Source: Clostridia bacterium | Lineage (GTDB): Bacteria; Bacillota; Clostridia; Lachnospirales; Anaerotignaceae | DNA: 35,670 nt | Reading direction: 5' to 3' | Assembly: GCA_900757025.1 (NCBI GenBank) | Contig: CAAEMG010000142.1 | Span: 1 to 35,670 of the forward strand | Part shown: in pieces, positions 34,815 through 35,670 of the stretch | How the letters are laid out: every line of letters starts with the position of its first letter | Numbering within the stretch: position 1 is the stretch's first letter | Notes under the pieces: generated by a model | The model's database searches: none | The model's input: only the letters and a program-made list of their open reading frames with translations | Told to the model about the DNA's origin: nothing | Program-made: the position numbers and the translations under genes

Positions 34815-35180
34815 TTATTTGCATCTTACTTTTGAAATTTCGTCTATTGTGCTGTCTATAAGCCCTTCAACGTCCACATCATTCATAAGATAAATTCCTT
34901 TGTTGCAGTAATTTATTTTGTATTCATATATGTAGTTTAATTTTAATTTTAAATACATTATTTTTGACGATATATCCTCTGCATTTTCCGACTGTTTCTG
35001 ATAGCTTTCAAGTGTAGAAAAAAACGATTCCTTAAAAGAAGCAGAAACCATTGCACAGGTATTGCACAAATGAAGTTCTTTATTAAAATTTTCACTTGTA
35101 TACATTTTTCCGCAGTACAGGCATGTAAAATACTCCGTTTCCTGTTTTGGCTGTGGTTTTGCTTTGCTGAAAAATCCCAT
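34815..35180 (-). CDS. Zinc-ribbon protein of unknown function (121 aa)
   Basis: Residues about 19-42 hold CLYCG and CNTC, a zinc ribbon. The remainder is a long helical region (about 50-121) with many Tyr/Lys residues. It begins GFFSKAK. It lies two bases after the MaoC-type gene, so the two are co-transcribed. No family recognised. Confidence 0.65.
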   Translation of the reverse strand: MGFFSKAKPQPKQETEYFTCLYCGKMYTSENFNKELHLCNTCAMVSASFKESFFSTLESYQKQSENAEDISSKIMYLKLKLNYIYEYKINYCNKGIYLMNDVDVEGLIDSTIDEISKVRCK

Positions 35181-35182
35181 AA

Positions 35183-35632
35183 TTATTCCTCCGGCTTTGT
35201 AACCATCATTTTTGCCTCGCCCGAAACAACCTTTTCTCCTCTCTGGTTATAGGCTGTTGTGGCAAGAGTTATTATTCTTTTTTCTTTTATAATTTCCGTT
35301 ATTATACATTCTGCCGTAACTGTATCACCTATTTTTACAGGAAGAAGAAATTTACAGCTTTGGCTTAAATAAATTGCCCCTGCCCCCGGAAGAAGCATAC
35401 CCAAAACAGTTGAAAAAAATGATGCCGTAAGCATACCGTGGGCTATTCTTTCCCCAAAACGTGTTGTTTTTGCATATTCTGCGTTAACATGAAGAGGATT
35501 AAAATCTCCCGTAACTCCCGCAAATGTATATACATCGCTTTCGGTTATTGTTTTTGAAATTCTTCCCGTTTTGCCCACATACAGTTGATTTATGGAAAAA
35601 CCGCTCATATTAATGCTGTTGTCGTCAAACAT
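35183..35632 (-). CDS. MaoC-like (R)-specific enoyl-CoA hydratase
   Basis: A 149-residue hot-dog-fold protein. The hydratase motif is FAGVTGDFNPLHVN with the catalytic Asp and His, followed by RIAHGMLTASF. This matches PhaJ-type (R)-hydratases, which hydrate enoyl-CoA to (R)-3-hydroxyacyl-CoA. The start is set at 35630-35632 behind GGGAGTG; the ATG at 35650 contains that site. The substrate cannot be told from sequence. Confidence 0.9.
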   Translation of the reverse strand: MFDDNSINMSGFSINQLYVGKTGRISKTITESDVYTFAGVTGDFNPLHVNAEYAKTTRFGERIAHGMLTASFFSTVLGMLLPGAGAIYLSQSCKFLLPVKIGDTVTAECIITEIIKEKRIITLATTAYNQRGEKVVSGEAKMMVTKPEE

Positions 35633-35670
35633 AATAAACACTCCCATCACTTTTCATATTTAAAACAATA

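Overview
Organism and evidence. The window looks like a chromosome segment of a low-to-moderate GC, spore-forming Firmicute of the class Clostridia, probably Lachnospirales-like (inferred). Support comes from strong AGGAGG-type ribosome sites, a manganese-catalase spore-coat gene (cotJC), a stand-alone Spo0A-C-type DNA-binding protein, and the order rho / rpmE / DUF1385 / prmC / prfA. About 16 kb at the left is one end of an integrated phage or phage-derived element. The right 19.6 kb is core chromosome. No tRNA, rRNA or CRISPR array was seen. Layout of the element (1 to about 16,060), read right to left because most genes are on the minus strand. A large serine integrase (14,584-16,044) sits at the right end, and its last codons touch a cotJC gene that has lost its first ~30 codons, so the element is inserted inside a sporulation gene. 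Left of it are a DnaQ-type exonuclease-BRCT gene broken by a one-base shift, a short HExxH metallopeptidase, a CI-like repressor, a three-operator switch region with a consensus lytic promoter, and a Cro-like gene. Next come a run of very small early proteins (several Cys-rich), a replication initiator and DnaC-like loader, and a putative late regulator. The late region then carries contractile-tail genes: tail assembly chaperone (copy 2), a tandem array, a tape-measure-like protein, two head-tail/tail-completion proteins, tail sheath, tail tube, and tail assembly chaperone (copy 1). No terminase, portal or capsid gene lies between the replication and tail genes in this window. Most unusual region (4,487-6,607). 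Four diverged paralogs of ~100-108 aa stand in tandem at a ~525-545 bp period. Each has its own extended -10 promoter and its own hairpin terminator. Three of the four are preceded by a 38-codon truncated copy of the start of the tape-measure gene. This is the signature of a 'moron' cassette that has been tandemly amplified and diversified. Both chaperone genes also end at an A9 run, with a conserved 50-codon extension in the -1 frame, as in lambda G/GT. Core chromosome (16,600-35,670), mostly minus strand: a Spo0A-C-domain protein, glycogen phosphorylase glgP, a small membrane protein, prfA, prmC and DUF1385 as one operon, rpmE with its own promoter, rho preceded by a LysM membrane protein, then rpoC and rpoB. 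On the plus strand is a C_GCAxxG_C_C redox-type protein behind a strong promoter and a leader hairpin. A zinc-ribbon protein and a MaoC-type hydratase close the window.
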